64,000 nt of DNA from Streptomyces sp. NBC_01233 (lineage in GTDB: Bacteria > Actinomycetota > Actinomycetes > Streptomycetales > Streptomycetaceae), in assembly GCF_035989305.1 (NCBI RefSeq), contig NZ_CP108514.1:8288501-8352500 (forward strand), given 5' to 3'. The stretch's first letter is position 1. Each line of letters begins with the position of its first letter. The translations under genes were made by a program, and so were the position numbers. Positions 33,625 to 42,530 of this stretch are shown here, piece by piece. The notes under the pieces were generated by a model. It searched no databases. It was not told where the DNA came from and saw only the letters and a program-made list of their open reading frames with translations.

Positions 33625-35127
33625 GGTGGTGCGGGGCGCGCGGGGGCGGGCGATGAGCATGACGGCGTCGTCGTTGACGCGGTCGGTGCCGGTGGAGAAG
33701 TGGACGCGCAGGGCGGGCAGGAGTGCTTCTCGCAGCCGTGCGAGACGAGGGTGGCCGGTGTGCCAGAAGTCCGCGAGCGCCTCGGCGGCGGCGCGGGCCC
33801 GGGACTCGGCGTCCTCCTCGGGGAAGACGACGTCCACGCGCGCACGGGTAAGGCTGATGTCCTCGAATCCGCGCTCGGCCAGGACACGGGCGGCACGGGT
33901 GAGCAGGTAGCCCTGGTGGTCGGGGGCCTCACCGGTCAGCGGAGCGCAGATGCGGTTCCACAGGCTGATCAGTTCGTTGTCGGGTGCCCCTTGAACGATG
34001 ACGATCTTTGCTTCCGGGTGGGCCAGGTCGACGACTCGGGCCATCTCCGTCGCAGCCGCGACGGGGTCGTCGGTGTAGTGCAGGATCCACGTGGCCACGA
34101 CGACGTCGACGCTGTCGTCGGGCAGGGGCAGTTGCTCCGCGCGGCCCGGCAGGACGGTCACCCCGGCGGCCGCCAGTTCCCGCATGCTCTCCACGCGCGC
34201 GGCGTGGGGTTCCACGGTGGTGCAGGAGCCGAGCCGGGCGGCGATCTCCCTCACGACGGCGCCGCTGCCCCCACCGACGTCCAGGACACGGGTGTTGGCG
34301 GTCAGGGTCTCGACGACGGGGGTGATGTCGTGGCGCTCGAAACGTGCCTCCAGCCCGAGCCAGCCCTGCTCGCTGAGCTCATGCGGCCCGCGGTAGGTCT
34401 CCGGGTGCGGATAGGGGCCGGCCAAGGCGTGCGGGGCAATGGCGGGGCCGCCGGCCTTGCGGGCGTAGAGGAAAAGGTGCTCCTCGGCGCCCATGCCGGG
34501 GAAGTCGGGGTGGAACACGCTGAGTTGCTCGTGCACGACAGTCAGCCCGGCTTCACGGAGCAGTCGCCCGTACGCCTCGGCCGGGTAGCTGGTGGCGCGG
34601 ATGGTCTGTCCCATCCACTGGATCTCCTGCTCCTCGATGTCGAAGGGGACGGTCGAGAAGACGAACATGCCTCCGGGCGCCAGCCAGGAGGCGATCCGAC
34701 GGAGGGTGGCGTCCAGGTCGGCGCGCGGCATCTGCAGCAAGGGGAAGAACGCGGTGATGGCGTCCCACTGTGCGGGGTTCTCCGGCAGGGCCCGGACATC
34801 GGCCAGTTCGAAGCGGGCGGCCGGCACCTGGGTGCGGGCGAGTTCGACCATCGTCCTCGAGATGTCGCAGCCGGTCACCCGGTGACCGGCTGCCGCAATG
34901 CGCTCTGCGGTCGGGCGTCCGGTGCCGCAACCGATGTCCATCACCTTCGCCCCCGCGGGAAGACGGGCCAACAGCCATTCGATGGCCGTCAACTGCTCTG
35001 GAAGGTGGCCGTAGGTGTCTTCGTACGTCTTGCCGAGGATGTCGAACGGCTGCGCCGCCTGTTCGGTTGATCCATCCCCCTGGAGAGGGAACGTTACGTC
35101 GTGCGTCGTCATGGCGGAGGGTTCCAT
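33619..35127 (-). CDS. Protein with two tandem SAM-dependent methyltransferase domains
   Basis: 502 residues if started at ATG 35127 (ATG 35112 is also possible; neither has a good ribosome site). Two class I methyltransferase domains are joined head to tail. Domain 1 (~15-235) has motif I VMDIGCGTGRPTAERIAAAG; domain 2 (~265-500) has motif I VLDVGGGSGAVVREIAARLG and a motif IV-like DVVVATWILHY. Domain 1 also carries FSTVPFDIEEQEIQWMGQTI. Such fusions occur in small-molecule biosynthesis. With the P450 1.4 kb downstream on the same strand it may once have formed an operon, now split by the IS110 element. The substrate is unknown. Confidence 0.8.
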   Translation of the reverse strand: MEPSAMTTHDVTFPLQGDGSTEQAAQPFDILGKTYEDTYGHLPEQLTAIEWLLARLPAGAKVMDIGCGTGRPTAERIAAAGHRVTGCDISRTMVELARTQVPAARFELADVRALPENPAQWDAITAFFPLLQMPRADLDATLRRIASWLAPGGMFVFSTVPFDIEEQEIQWMGQTIRATSYPAEAYGRLLREAGLTVVHEQLSVFHPDFPGMGAEEHLFLYARKAGGPAIAPHALAGPYPHPETYRGPHELSEQGWLGLEARFERHDITPVVETLTANTRVLDVGGGSGAVVREIAARLGSCTTVEPHAARVESMRELAAAGVTVLPGRAEQLPLPDDSVDVVVATWILHYTDDPVAAATEMARVVDLAHPEAKIVIVQGAPDNELISLWNRICAPLTGEAPDHQGYLLTRAARVLAERGFEDISLTRARVDVVFPEEDAESRARAAAEALADFWHTGHPRLARLREALLPALRVHFSTGTDRVNDDAVMLIARPRAPRTTS

Positions 35128-35261
35128 TCCGGATCTGGTGATCAAGGGGTGAGCGGTGACATTACACTCCGTACGCAACCATGTACCAAACGTAGTGTGC
35201 CGGTGTACCGCCGGGCGCGCGCCTCCTTACGTGCCTCCCGCACCCGAGCGGAGACCCACCC
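35128..35261. promoter_or_regulatory. Divergent region between two methyltransferase genes
   Basis: 134 bases, more AT-rich than its flanks around 35160-35205, with repeated GTAC and TGTAC elements and CGTAGTGTG / ACACTCCGTACG half-matches that could be a shared operator. It should hold promoters for both divergent genes; individual hexamers are not convincing. Confidence 0.35.
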
Positions 35262-36062
35262 ATGACCGCCACCACCGACTCCACCCACGCCGCCTACTTC
35301 GCCTTACGCGACCGTCTGCTGGGCGAGCTGCGCACCACCGTCCTGAGCGGTGAACAATTGTGCGAGGCGGGACGGCTCATCTACGGCCGGCCCGACGGGC
35401 TCTCCCTGTACGGGATCCCCGCCCCCGACATGGCGGCTGGGGGGATCACCCTGCTGGGACGTACCACCATCGAGTGCTCGGTCGACTCCTACACCGCCCC
35501 CGTTGCCGACGCACTCGCCCGCCTCCAGGCCGGCACCCCGCCCGAAGGGCCGGACGCGGACACCCCGATCGTCGTGGACCTGTTCTGCGGCTCGGGCAAC
35601 TTCGGCTACCACCTCGGCCGGCGCCTGCTCCGCCCCGTCCACGCCGCCGAACTGGACCCCGACGTCTTCGAGACCACGGCGAACAACCTGGACCGCATCG
35701 GCTCTGCGATCAGCCTGCACCTGGTCGACTACCGCGACCTGCTCGGCAAACTCCCCGCTCGAAGCAGCCACGACACCTACGTCGTCGAACCGCCCTGGGG
35801 TCCGGCCTTCACCGCCGACGGCCTGGACCTCACCCGCACCTCACCCCCCGTGCCGGAGATCCTCGACGACATCCGCCGGTCCCGGAACGGGCTGCCCTGC
35901 TACGTCGCGATCAAGACGAACGACCAGATCGCCCGCGACTCCCTCGACCGGTCCTTCGCCGGGTGGCTCCACCTCCAGAGCGTCACACCCGCCGCGGCTC
36001 TTCCCTACGGCGCCAACATGGACTTCCACCTCTACCGCCTCGGTCCCGGCGCCGACGGATAA
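35262..36062 (+). CDS. SAM-dependent methyltransferase-like protein (N6/N2-type EPPW motif)
   Basis: 266 residues. Motif I is VVDLFCGSGNFGYHLGRRLL (~106-125), followed by the acidic AAELDPDVFETTANNLDRI loop. The catalytic-type motif IV is YVVEPPWGPAF (~172-182), a D/N/E-PPW variant seen in nucleic-acid and RNA-cap-type methyltransferases. The N-terminal ~90 residues (YFALRDRLLGELRTTVLSG) are helical and of unknown role. This suggests a base or small-aromatic amine target rather than an oxygen in a phenol. It is divergent from the tandem methyltransferase. No partner restriction enzyme is seen. Confidence 0.7.
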   Translation: MTATTDSTHAAYFALRDRLLGELRTTVLSGEQLCEAGRLIYGRPDGLSLYGIPAPDMAAGGITLLGRTTIECSVDSYTAPVADALARLQAGTPPEGPDADTPIVVDLFCGSGNFGYHLGRRLLRPVHAAELDPDVFETTANNLDRIGSAISLHLVDYRDLLGKLPARSSHDTYVVEPPWGPAFTADGLDLTRTSPPVPEILDDIRRSRNGLPCYVAIKTNDQIARDSLDRSFAGWLHLQSVTPAAALPYGANMDFHLYRLGPGADG

Positions 36063-36201
36063 CACCTGACTCGCGGCGGTCCTCCTGGCCACCCGCCACC
36101 GGGCACCGTACGGGGCCGGCGCGCCGCGCCCCGCCCCCGGTCACCCGGAGGCGGGGTGACAGCACCATGCTCAACCCACTCGATCAAGGGAAAACGCACC
36201 C

Positions 36202-36744
36202 ATGACCAGCAACGTGATCATCCGTCGCTATGACCGCACCTTCGACCTCCTCGACAACGACGCGAACGGTGTTCTGGAGGAGAAGGACTTCACCGGCCTC
36301 ATCGAGAAGATCGCCCGCGCCACCGGCGTGCAGCAGGGCTCGGCCAAGGAGGAAGCCCTGGTGAAGGAGTGGGGCAACTGCTGGCGCACCCTGCGCGATC
36401 TGGCCGACGCCAATGGCGACGGCCAGATCAGCCGCCAGGAGTTCCAGCAGGCCATGGCAGCTGCCTACGGCGACCACGCCAAGCTCAAGGAGCGCCTCGC
36501 CCCGGGCCTGGAGGCGTCCTTCGCCGCCATCGACGCCGATGACGACGGCGTCGCCACCGTGGCGCAGTTCGAGGTGTACCTCACCGCATGGGGGCTGGAG
36601 CCGGCCCAGGCGCGAGCGGCCCGCGAGCTCCTCGACTCTGACGGCGACGGCCGCTTCAGCTGCCAGGAGTTCGTGAACGGCTGGACGGACTTCCTCCTCC
36701 GCGACGACGCCGAATGCGCTGCCCTGCTCGGCCCGCTGAACTGA
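36202..36744 (+). CDS. Four-EF-hand calcium-binding protein (calerythrin-like)
   Basis: 180 residues with four EF-hand loops: DNDANGVLEEKDF (~16-28), DANGDGQISRQEF (~69-81), DADDDGVATVAQF (~111-123) and DSDGDGRFSCQEF (~145-157). Loops 2 and 4 are canonical, while 1 and 3 have weaker side chains at some ligand positions. Length and spacing match sarcoplasmic-type calerythrin from actinomycetes, a soluble calcium buffer or sensor. No signal peptide. AAGGGA precedes ATG 36202. A strong terminator follows. Confidence 0.92.
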   Translation: MTSNVIIRRYDRTFDLLDNDANGVLEEKDFTGLIEKIARATGVQQGSAKEEALVKEWGNCWRTLRDLADANGDGQISRQEFQQAMAAAYGDHAKLKERLAPGLEASFAAIDADDDGVATVAQFEVYLTAWGLEPAQARAARELLDSDGDGRFSCQEFVNGWTDFLLRDDAECAALLGPLN

Positions 36745-36776
36745 CACTGAAAGGGCGCCGCAAACCTGCGAACGAG

Positions 36777-36806
36777 GGCCGGCCGCGCTCATGGGCGCGG
36801 CCGGCC
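36777..36806 (+). terminator. Terminator after the EF-hand gene
   Basis: Perfect 12-base stem GGCCGGCCGCGC / GCGCGGCCGGCC with a 6-base loop, 33 bases after the EF-hand stop. No T-run, as is common in high-GC actinomycetes. Confidence 0.75.
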
Positions 36807-37721
36807 TCCAGGCTCCTCACGCCGAGCCTCTGTCCGTCGTGATCCGCCGGTCACGCTGTGGGGTGGCCGGCCGCCTGTCGGTCAAGATGCCGGGGCATGC
36901 GGGCGCGGGCTGCTTCCCGGACTTCAAGGCCGGGGCGTCAAGGACTTTCCCTGTTGGATCTGGTCCGTGACTGGTCCGGTAACCCTGCCGCAGGGGGTCG
37001 AGTGGTGACAGCGTGTGCTTGCTCGTATTCGTCAAGTGCTTGGGTCGAGCAGGTGCCTGGAGGTCAATGTCCGCCCCGGGCGCCCGATTTGAGGCTCCTG
37101 GAAGAACCCAAGTTTCTTGGGGAAGTAGCTACAGAAGACGTTCTTCGTGTACTGGCGGTACAGGAAGTGCAGACCTGCTGACCAGCAGAAATGCCTTTCG
37201 TAGGCCTCTCGGTCGATGTCGCGGCCCGGGAACGGTCCGGATCTTGGTCACGACGGGGCTGAGACAGGGGCGCCGCTGCTCCCGTCGCGCTGCCCCCGCA
37301 CCGGACGGAGAACGCCACGAGTGGTGGATCGGCTCGGCCGCGAGGAGGCGTTCGTCGCGGCAGGCGGACAGGAGCTTGTCGCGGGTGTCCCGGCGGGCGG
37401 TAAGGTCGGCGACCGCCTGGGCGCGATCCCCGCGGCCGGCCGCCGCGGTGCCCAAGTCCGGTCGCCTCTTCAGTAGGTCGTCGATCGCGCCTGGAAGGCT
37501 GTTGCGAGGGCGTTCCTGGTTGTTCGTCACGCAACGACCTCGGACGCTGTCGTACTCGACTCCGCAGACGCCCCTCGGAAGGGACCATCTAGGATGTCGG
37601 CCGCGCGTTGATGTCACATGTGGTTGACGTCACGCTGGGCCGTGCCTCATGTGCAGTCGTGCGTCCGTGAGCCGTCCGACCGGATGCGTCCGGGTAGCTG
37701 TTCCTACGGGGGAGAACTTCT
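36807..37721. other. Gene-poor stretch with a possible small minus-strand gene
   Basis: No well-supported gene. A minus-strand frame from GTG 37530 to 37129 gives ~133 residues beginning VTNNQERPRNSLPGAIDDLL, with a charged helical part (AVADLTARRDTRDKLLSACRDERL); it lacks a good ribosome site, and its second half is Arg/Pro-rich. TGGTCCGTGACTGGTCCGG (36961-36979) recurs exactly at 45038-45056. The composition suggests recombined or decayed DNA. Confidence 0.4.
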
Positions 37722-38954
37722 GTGTTCGGAATCATCAGACCATGCCGTCATCGCCTGGGCGAGGGCTTGCGTACCGAGTGGATGGCGCATCTGTGCGGGC
37801 TGTGCCTGGCTTTGCGCAGCGAGTACGGGCAGTTCGCGAGGGTGGCCACCAACTACGATGGCCTGATCGTCTCGGTGCTGACCGAAGCGCAGTCGGAGCG
37901 TACCGGGGACTGGCGGCGGGGTGCCGGTCCGTGCCCGCTGCGCGGGATGCGGTCGGCGGACGTGGCGCAGGGTGAGGGTGCGCGGCTGGCGGCGACGGTG
38001 TCGTTGGTGCTGGCCGCAGCGAAGATGCGTGACCATGTGGCCGATGGCGACGGCCTGGTGGGGCGCCGCCCGGTGGCGCTGGCGGCACGCCGGATCGCCC
38101 ACAACTGGGACCGTGCGGGCGTCGCAGGCGGCGAACGACTCGGCTTCGACACCGCGCTGCTGCTCGGGGCGGTCGAGCGCCAGCCGGACGTCGAGCGGTC
38201 GACCGGCCCCGGTGGCTCGCTGCTGACGGTCACGGAGCCCGCGGAGACGGCGACCGCAGCCGCCTTCGCGTACACCGCAGTGCTCGCGGACCGCCCGGGC
38301 AACGCCGAACCGCTGGCGGAAGCCGGCCGTCTTTTCGGTCGTCTGGCGCATCTGCTGGACGCGGTGGAGGACTTGGACGCGGACGAGGCGTCCGGCGCGT
38401 GGAGCCCGATCGCCGTGACCGGCGCGGACCGCGCCGAGGTGCGCCGGCTCTGCGACGACGCCGTCCGTGGGATCCGACTCGCCCTGTCCGACGCCGTGTT
38501 CGTCGACGGGCAACTGGTGCGGGCGCTTCTGGGCGGCGAGTTGGAGCGTGCCGTCGATCGAGTCTTCGACCCTCGGCATCGTCACCATCAGCACCGCCGC
38601 CAGGTGCGGGGCCTGCGCATGCTGCCCTGGCTGGGACGCCCTACGGAGACGGAAACGCCGTCGGGGACCGGCACGGGAACGGCCCGCGGCGTAGGGGAGC
38701 TTGCGGGCGCGGCCCCGGAGGGCGGGGTGATGGCGTCGGGCCGGCCGTCGGAGGGACAGTGCCGGCGGTGTCGCGAGCGGGGCCGGTTGTGCGGCGATTG
38801 CAGGTTGTGCTCCACATGCTGCCGCTGCAACGAAGACGCCGGCCAGGATGACGGAGAGCCCTTGCAGTTCGGCGACGGCAATCGCAACGGCGGCTCGAGC
38901 CGGGATGGTTCCGGCAGGGATGGTTCCGGGAATGACGGCTGGTTCGGCGGCTAG
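37722..38954 (+). CDS. DUF5685 family protein, C-terminus cut by an in-frame TAG
   Basis: 410 residues up to TAG 38952-38954. It opens MFGIIRPCRHRLGEGLRTEWMAHLCGLCLALRSEYG (pattern: C..........W.AH.CGLC), the conserved start of DUF5685 proteins, with three Cys that could bind metal. A helical, polyprenyl-synthase-like middle follows (LFGRLAHLLDAVEDLDADE, ~205-223). A Cys cluster (QCRRCRERGRLCGDCRLCSTCCRC) begins near 345; then comes a Gly/Ser/Asp-rich tail. After the TAG the same frame stays open for 51 more codons of Gly/Ser- then Cys-rich sequence, the expected family end. The role of the family is unknown; it is widespread in Streptomyces. Confidence 0.8.
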   Translation: MFGIIRPCRHRLGEGLRTEWMAHLCGLCLALRSEYGQFARVATNYDGLIVSVLTEAQSERTGDWRRGAGPCPLRGMRSADVAQGEGARLAATVSLVLAAAKMRDHVADGDGLVGRRPVALAARRIAHNWDRAGVAGGERLGFDTALLLGAVERQPDVERSTGPGGSLLTVTEPAETATAAAFAYTAVLADRPGNAEPLAEAGRLFGRLAHLLDAVEDLDADEASGAWSPIAVTGADRAEVRRLCDDAVRGIRLALSDAVFVDGQLVRALLGGELERAVDRVFDPRHRHHQHRRQVRGLRMLPWLGRPTETETPSGTGTGTARGVGELAGAAPEGGVMASGRPSEGQCRRCRERGRLCGDCRLCSTCCRCNEDAGQDDGEPLQFGDGNRNGGSSRDGSGRDGSGNDGWFGG

Positions 38955-39110
38955 GGCGGCGGCAACTCGGGTGGCCCTTCCTCCGGCAGTTCGGGCGGCG
39001 GTCATGGGTCCAGTGGCTCTGGTGGTTCCGGCGGCGGCTCGGGTGACGGTTGCTGCGGTGGCGGTGGCTGCTGCAATCCGTGCAAGTGCTGCTGCGACTG
39101 CTGCGACTGA
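38955..39110 (+). other. In-frame continuation of the DUF5685 gene after TAG
   Basis: Directly after the TAG the frame continues with Gly/Ser repeats (SSGSSGGGHGSSGSGGSGGG) and then CCGGGGCCNPCKCCCDCCD to a TGA at 39108-39110. Composition and Cys clustering belong to the DUF5685 C-terminus, so the TAG is either a nonsense mutation or a read-through point. The read-through product would have 462 codons including the TAG position. Confidence 0.75.
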
Positions 39111-39125
39111 ACGACGGATGAGCCT

Positions 39126-39148
39126 GGTTCCCCTTCCGGTGGGGAACC
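39126..39148 (+). terminator. Terminator after the DUF5685 gene
   Basis: Stem GGTTCCCC / GGGGAACC with a 7-base loop, 15 bases past the TGA of the full reading frame and 171 bases past the TAG. Its position fits the longer frame as the ancestral gene. Confidence 0.6.
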
Positions 39149-39358
39149 GGGTGCCGAACTTCTCGGCGCTGTGCATCGACGACGGCGTACGCCACCGGCT
39201 GTACCGCCTACACCCGTGCGACTCGGCCCCGATGAAGCTTTCAGCGGTTGGTGGTGACCAGTCTGGAAGCGCGGTGGTGGACGGCTGAATGGACAAGCCG
39301 GCGTCGACCGAGGACTGATCCAGGGAACTGGTAGCCGCCCAGTTGACGGCGTCGCGCA

Positions 39359-40495
39359 GTGATGCCGCTGCTCATGACGACGCTGATGACCCTCGTGCCC
39401 CCGCACGACCGCGGCCGTGTCATGGGCAACATCACCCTCGTCATCTCCGTCGCACCTGCCCTCGGCCCCGCCGTCTCCGGTGTGCTGCTGCAGCTGGGGT
39501 CATGGCGCCTGCTGTTCCTGGCCGTGCTTCCCATCGCCGGAGCCATGGCCATATTCGGTCGGCGCAACCTGGTCAACATCGGCGAGCCGCAGGCCGCCCC
39601 CATCGACTGGATGTCCGTCCCCCTGGCGGCAGCGGGCTTCGGCGCCCTGGTCTACGGCCTGAGCGGGCTCGGTGCCGAGAACGCGGCCCAGGCCCCCGTG
39701 CCCCCGGAGGCCATCACCCTGGCCGGCGCCGTGCTCGTAGGACTGTTCGTATGGCGACAACTGGCATTGCAGCGCTCGTCCAGCCCGCTGCTGGACCTGC
39801 GCGCACTGACGTTTCGTCACTTCTCCGTGGCGCTGGGCCTGATGTGCCTGTCCTTCATGGCCCTCATGGGTGCGTTCATCCTGCTGCCGATCTACCTGCA
39901 GGAGGTGTGCGGCCTGACCTCACTGCAGACCGGGCTGCTCCTCATCCCCGGCGGCCTGACCATGGGCCTGCTCGGACCACAGGTCGGCAAGCTCTACGAC
40001 CGACTCGGCGCACCACGCCTGGTCGTACCCGGAGCCGCACTCACAGCGCTTTGCCTCGCGCTGTTCACCCTCACGGGCGAACAGACCTCGCCGTGGCTGG
40101 TGCTCGCCCTTCACGTGGCCCTGAGTGCGGGCATGGCGTTCGTCTTCACCCCCGTCTTCACCTCCGGCCTGTCCGTACTGCCGCCGCCCCTCTACCCCCA
40201 CGGCTCCGCCATCCTGGGCTCGCTCCAACAGGTCGCGGCAGCCGCCGGCACCGCCCTGGTCATCAGTGTCATGTCGGGACACGCCGCCACGGCAGCAGCC
40301 GATGGCGCCGACGCCACCGGTGCCCTCGCCACGGGCATTCGGTGGGGATTCGGCATCGGCGCCGTGCTCGGCGCCCTGGCCGTGCTGGTCGCGTTACTGA
40401 TCCGCACCCCGCCCGCTCCGCAACAGCCTGCTGCGTCGGAGGCCCAGGACGAAGAGGGCACCACGATGAACAAAACCGCCCACACACCCACCTGA
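39359..40495 (+). pseudogene. DHA2-type MFS drug-efflux transporter, 5'-truncated
   Basis: 378 codons beginning VMPLLMTTLMTLVPPHDRGRV, which in EmrB/QacA-like pumps is transmembrane helix 4 and the loop after it. The first ~110-130 residues are absent and the upstream sequence is unrelated. The rest is good: ITLVISVAPALGPAVSGVLL (motif C-like), FGALVYGLSGLGAE, then about nine more hydrophobic segments and a short hydrophilic tail. The GTG-ATG at 39359 is only the first codon after the junction, without a ribosome site. It probably exported a drug but should now be inactive. An 18-base palindrome 330 bases downstream may be a left-over operator of its regulator. Confidence 0.75.
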
Positions 40496-40898
40496 CGCCC
40501 TGGTGATCGGCCCGGTGCTCGCCGCGGCGAAGGGGGCACGGCTCGACTGCGGCCGATGGCTCGTCCGGTCGTACCCGGCGACCAGCAGCGCCGGGTCCGT
40601 CGGCGGCAGGCATGCGCGGACGACTCAGCCGCAGCGACTCGGCCCTCGACACCCGGCCCGCACATGAGGAACGCCTCGACGCGCAGTTGTACTGAATGGG
40701 GGGGCGGGGTGCGGCGACAGAGCCGGTGCTGCGGCGCCTGCTGCCGCCGGCCAATCCCAGCCTGGATCCCAGGGCCTGTCTGTGGTGCTGCCATCGCCCC
40801 TCGAACGTACGAGCGCAGGTCATGTGAGTACGCGTACTCACTCCGAGACCGGTAACCGCACCCATCCGCCGCGCATCCCGCTCGCATAGCGTCCTCGT
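40496..40898. other. Intergenic stretch with a perfect operator-like palindrome
   Basis: 403 bases without a supported gene; frames here are short and Arg-rich. The notable element is the palindrome at 40824-40841, described separately. Confidence 0.5.
40824..40841. promoter_or_regulatory. Perfect 18-base palindrome, TetR-type operator candidate
   Basis: GTGAGTACGCGTACTCAC is its own reverse complement. It is 57 bases upstream of the gene at 40899. Such palindromes with a TGAGTAC half-site are typical of TetR-family operators in actinomycetes, but no TetR gene lies in the window. Confidence 0.5.
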
Positions 40899-41582
40899 AT
40901 GCCCCACGAGACCGTGCCAAGCGCCGCCACCCCTGACTCGAGCCAGTCCAAGGCCTCCTCTTGCCTCCTCGGCGCCCTGGGATGCGGTGGCGCGGCGCTC
41001 GTCGGCGTACTCGTTCTGGTCGTCACGCTCGCATGGGGCTCATGGGGGTCGACGGACTTTCAACGTGTCGCACCCGAGGAGATGGCGGACCGCGCCCTCC
41101 AGCGTTCCCAGAAGGCCTACGAGGTCATGGGGTTCAAGCGCACCATAGAACCCGGAGTCGAGGACATCGGAGTCAGTACGGAGAACACGTTCGGCTCCAG
41201 CTTCTGCTACGACGGGGGCCTGCTGGGGCTGGACGACAGGACCGTCGACGGCGCCTACTCGATGAGCCACAACTGGGCACTGGACCACGTGCCGGCGAGT
41301 CAGGCGGTCCCCGGCCTCCGCCGACTGCACCAGTTCTTCAAGGACAACGGCTGGAAGGTCACGTCCTACGGCGAGGGCGGGCAGGGCAGGGACTGGGAGT
41401 TGTTCGTCCAGCGGAACGACGGCGACGAGCGGATGTCCTTCACCTGGTACCCGGACCGGGAGTACTTCACCGGCGGCGTCAGCATGCCCTGCGCCTACGA
41501 CCCGGAGTGGAAGAGCGGCGACGTCGGCCCTGCCGGGGACGACCAGAGGCCATCCGCCTTCGGGCCCGCACGGCGGGACTAG
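40899..41582 (+). CDS. Membrane-anchored protein of unknown function
   Basis: 227 residues. A short cytoplasmic stretch is followed by one transmembrane segment at ~23-46 (LLGALGCGGAALVGVLVLVV), with the rest presumably outside. The outer part has DRALQRSQKAYEVMGFKRTIEPG and LRRLHQFFKDNGWKVTSYGE. Two Cys (~105 and ~200) could form a disulphide. The family is not recognised, but composition and hydrophobicity are those of a real protein. The 18-base palindrome sits in its promoter region. No clear ribosome site. Confidence 0.6.
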   Translation: MPHETVPSAATPDSSQSKASSCLLGALGCGGAALVGVLVLVVTLAWGSWGSTDFQRVAPEEMADRALQRSQKAYEVMGFKRTIEPGVEDIGVSTENTFGSSFCYDGGLLGLDDRTVDGAYSMSHNWALDHVPASQAVPGLRRLHQFFKDNGWKVTSYGEGGQGRDWELFVQRNDGDERMSFTWYPDREYFTGGVSMPCAYDPEWKSGDVGPAGDDQRPSAFGPARRD

Positions 41583-42115
41583 CGGGCGGAGTTGGTACCA
41601 GTATCCGGCGAACAGTGTCGGTGAGGAACAGACGCCATTTGCTCCAGTGTGGCGGGCGGGCGATCTGTTGGTAGATCTTGTGCTGGAGCCAGTACCAGAC
41701 CATCACGATGGGGCAGGCCAGTCCTGAGCCGCCGGCCAGGGACTCGTAGATCTGTTGGCCTCCGGTGTCCGGGCCGTGCCAGCCGGGGATGTAGGGCCCC
41801 CAGGTGCCAGATGGAGAGCAGGAGGCCTGAGTAGAGGGCGGCGTCGAAGATGACGGTTCGTTCGCGGAGGCAGCGGCGTACGAGGACGACGCCGATGGAC
41901 AGGACGGTCGTGGCGACGATGGCCTGGAAGCTCCACGCGACGGCCATGCGCGTGTCCGAGATCTGGTAGTCCCCGGGTGGGGCGGAGCGGAGGTCGCCGG
42001 CGGTGAGTTACCGGCCGGAGACCCATGCCTGCAGGGCGAGGGCGGTGACGCCGATGGTGCTCCGGACGCCCACGGGCGAGACGCGTGCGCGGATCGCCAG
42101 ACGTGTGGCGGCAAC
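41583..42115 (-). pseudogene. Decayed integral membrane protein gene
   Basis: On the minus strand, VRSTIGVTALALQAWVSGR runs into a TAA (42007-42009). The same frame then continues LTAGDLRSAPPGDYQISDTRMAVAWSFQAIVATTVLS and later LLLSIWHLGALHP, and a frame change near 41790 gives GWHGPDTGGQQIYESLAGGSG and VWYWLQHKIYQQIARPPHW. At least one nonsense and one frameshift mutation. Three hydrophobic stretches imply a membrane protein; the family is not recognised. The 5' side ends near the second IS110 element. Confidence 0.55.
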
Positions 42116-42530
42116 TGGTCTGAGCGGTTGTGCCGTGGGAGAGCATTCCCTTCGGCGTCCACGCGGTGTCCCTCACCTCGGCGGCTCGGATGTGCGCAGC
42201 TGGATGGTGCCGTTCGCCCCCCTCATCGGCGGCTACCGGCTCACACCCCAGGCAGAACAGCGGCCAGCTCCTGGGTCGGTACGATCACTACGCCCTGCAT
42301 TGGAGTCAGCCGTTCACCTGCGGTTGACGCCTCGCGAGCGTGAAAATCGGTACGGGGGCTGTCCGCCGACGCCGCTTGATGTTTGGGCTGTGAGCCCGCA
42401 TAGGAGTCTGGTGAGGGAGCCGTCCGAGGGGCCGCACACTGTCGTCTCGAGCACGCCGTTCAGCTTCTCTGTCTCCCCTCAGGCTTCCCGGGCAGCCCCC
42501 GCCCGCACCTTGCGCAAGGGGAGGAAGACG
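42116..42530 (+). ncRNA. Non-coding left end of second IS110-family element, bridge-RNA candidate
   Basis: 415 bases without a supported gene upstream of the transposase ATG. In IS110-group elements the left non-coding end encodes the bridge RNA. GCTGTGAGCCCGCATAGGAG (42387-42406) and nearby short complementary runs are candidate structured parts. The precise 5' border of the IS was not found. Confidence 0.35.

Noticed and set aside
37129..37530. A minus-strand gene of ~133 residues
   Set aside because: The first half looks protein-like, but there is no good ribosome site and the second half is Arg/Pro-rich. Kept only as a remark in the regional entry.
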